Assembly: GCA_031288855.1 (NCBI GenBank)
Contig: JAITQQ010000103.1
Span: forward strand, 1-6,276
Origin: Prevotellaceae bacterium
Lineage (GTDB): Bacteria > Bacteroidota > Bacteroidia > Bacteroidales > UBA932
Length of the DNA: 6,276 nt
Reading direction: 5' to 3'
Shown here: positions 5,063-6,276 of the stretch, piece by piece
Numbering within the stretch: the first letter of the stretch is position 1
Layout of the letters: every line of letters starts with the position of its first letter
Program-made: the position numbers and the translations under genes
Notes under the pieces: model-generated
Seen by the model: the letters and a program-made list of their open reading frames with translations, nothing else
Database searches by the model: none
Told to the model about the DNA's origin: nothing

Positions 5063-6193
5063 ATGAAAAATGTATTTTTGTCGGTTATTTTTGCCGTAGT
5101 TGCTTTTTGTTTTATTGGGGCGGGAACGCAAGAAAAACGGCCGCAAGACCCGCAGTCGCCCTATCCTTACCATTCCGAAGACGTCAAGTTTGTGAATGAA
5201 AAAGCCGGCATCACTTTGGCCGGCACGCTTACTTTTCCAAAGGAAGGAAAGGATTTTCCGGCAGTGGTATTGATTTCGGGCAGCGGCCCGCAGAACAGGA
5301 ACGAGGAAATAACAGTATTGAATCATCGTCCGTTTCTTGTGCTGTCGGATTACCTGACGCGCAACGGCATTGCCGTATTGCGGTATGACGACAGGGGCGT
5401 GGCCGAATCGGGCGGGGATTACAAAACCGCCACGTTAGACGATTTTGCTTCGGATGCTCTATCCGCCGTAGATTACCTGAAAACAAGGCCGGAGGTAAAC
5501 CCCGCGAAAATAGGGCTGCTTGGCCACAGCGAAGGCGGCACGATTGCGTTTATGCTGGCAGGTGACCATCCAGAAATTGCCTACATAGTGTCTATGGCCG
5601 GCATGGCGGTCAATGGCGACAGCTTGCTGCGGGCGCAACGCTACCTGATAGCGCGTGCACATGGCGCGTCCGACGGGGCCATTGCCGTGAACGAACTGTT
5701 GATAGACAGGGTAACCGCCCTTACCGGGCATCATACTACAGCCTATGTGATGGCGCATGTAGATTCGTTGACCACCCATTTGTTGAACACGGAAGAAGAA
5801 TTAATCACGCGCCTGTTGGCGATGCTACCCGATTCCTCCGTGAGCCGTGAAGTTTTTCGCGCCACGTGTAAAACCGGAATTATGCAGGTGGCTATGCCCG
5901 AATACCGCACGTTGCAGAAATGTGACCCTTCCGGCGCTTTAACGAAAATTCACTGTCCGGTGTTCGCCCTGAATGGAGAAAAGGACTTGCAGGTGCCCGC
6001 CGATATGAATTTAGACCATATTCGGGCGTTGGTGAAAAGTGCATTGAAAACCAAAAAATATCCCGGATTGAATCATTTGTTCCAACATGCCGAAACGGGG
6101 TCGCCCAATGAATACAAGGTAATCGAAGAAACTATTTCTCCCGAAGTGCTGGAAGATATTGCCGCATGGATAAGGCAAAGAGGACAAAATTAA
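5063..6193 (+). CDS. Exported alpha/beta hydrolase (esterase/acyl hydrolase type)
   Basis: 376 residues. The first ~21 (MKNVFLSVIFAVVAFCFIGAG) form a signal peptide, probably cleaved by signal peptidase I; no lipobox fits, as Phe precedes the only cysteine. The mature part reads as a COG1073-like alpha/beta hydrolase. The family strand LAGTLTFPK and turn VLISGSGPQNRNEE (about 52-82, oxyanion region) come first, then RYDDRGVAESGG (107-118) and nucleophile elbow GHSEGG with Ser156. A helical lid (about 180-290) follows, then acid Asp308 in NGEKDLQVP and His338 in LNHLF. The triad is complete, so it should be an active periplasmic or secreted esterase, thioesterase or peptidase; substrate unknown. 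An in-frame ATG at 4913 would put 50 non-matching residues before the signal peptide inside the membrane-protein gene, so 5063 is chosen. It is last in the operon. Confidence 0.9.
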   Translation: MKNVFLSVIFAVVAFCFIGAGTQEKRPQDPQSPYPYHSEDVKFVNEKAGITLAGTLTFPKEGKDFPAVVLISGSGPQNRNEEITVLNHRPFLVLSDYLTRNGIAVLRYDDRGVAESGGDYKTATLDDFASDALSAVDYLKTRPEVNPAKIGLLGHSEGGTIAFMLAGDHPEIAYIVSMAGMAVNGDSLLRAQRYLIARAHGASDGAIAVNELLIDRVTALTGHHTTAYVMAHVDSLTTHLLNTEEELITRLLAMLPDSSVSREVFRATCKTGIMQVAMPEYRTLQKCDPSGALTKIHCPVFALNGEKDLQVPADMNLDHIRALVKSALKTKKYPGLNHLFQHAETGSPNEYKVIEETISPEVLEDIAAWIRQRGQN

Positions 6194-6195
6194 AA

Positions 6196-6276
6196 CTACG
6201 CAGAGTGTTGTTTTTTAGGCCACAGAATATCTCTGTTTTTGTAAGCAACAATGCTGCAAACAATGGTACATGCGGC
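6196..6276 (-). other. Right-edge stretch; possible 3' end of a convergent gene
   Basis: On the minus strand a frame is open from the edge for 26 codons to a TAG at 6198-6196. The stretch is about 41% GC, clearly higher than the other intergenic gaps here, which would fit the tail of a convergent gene. The translated tail (ending WPKKQHSA) is not recognised, and a second minus frame is also open, so coding is unproven. Confidence 0.15.
6222..6240 (+). terminator. Weak hairpin plus T-run after the hydrolase gene
   Basis: ACAGA-ATATC-TCTGT is a perfect 5-bp stem with a 5-nt loop, followed by four more T. It lies 28 bp after the operon's last stop codon. The stem is short and only partly GC, so it is a weak rho-independent terminator candidate. 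Confidence 0.3.

Noticed and set aside
1..6276. CRISPR array, tRNA, rRNA, insertion sequence, toxin-antitoxin or phage-defence genes
   Set aside because: No spaced direct repeats, cloverleaf, transposase motif or defence-protein domain was seen on either strand.

Overview
The window looks like chromosomal DNA from a member of the Bacteroidota, most likely an uncultured or less-studied lineage; the exact order cannot be fixed from this sequence. Three things point there. Promoter candidates match the Bacteroidota form TTTG-N(18-22)-TAnnTTTG and not the usual -35/-10. Start codons lack convincing Shine-Dalgarno sequences. An HU-type protein, a tiny Lys/Arg-rich protein and RNase G lie in a row, an order I associate with this phylum. 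Coding DNA is moderately GC-rich and the true intergenic gaps are very AT-rich. All genes are intact except those cut by the window edge. No mobile element, CRISPR array, tRNA or rRNA was seen.

Left part (1-1746). Two minus-strand genes probably form one transcript: a ComF-family phosphoribosyltransferase-like protein, then, 6 bp on, the first codons of what looks like imidazolonepropionase (hutI), cut by the left edge. Divergent from comF, across only 37 bp, is a YhbP/UPF0306-type flavin-binding split-barrel protein whose -7 element sits so close to the ATG that the mRNA may be leaderless. It converges on an Lrp/AsnC regulator with 12 bp between stop codons.

Middle (1747-4067). A 236-bp AT-rich divergent region carries promoters for the Lrp gene and for HU. 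The HU leader can fold into a 12-bp-stem hairpin and holds a 6-codon mini-ORF. HU, a 30-residue basic protein resembling the AURKAIP1/COX24 (mS38/bS22) ribosomal-protein family, and RNase G follow on the same strand. The cluster joins nucleoid structure, ribosome function and RNA processing.

Right part (4068-6276). After RNase G comes an A/T-only-type inverted repeat (19-bp arms, one mismatch), then a promoter and a three-gene operon. It encodes a DUF2089 zinc-ribbon/helix-turn-helix protein, a five-helix membrane protein translationally overlapping it, and an exported alpha/beta hydrolase with an intact Ser-Asp-His triad. The most plausible new biology is this small regulator-membrane-hydrolase operon and the structured HU leader. 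Most of the rest is ordinary housekeeping content.
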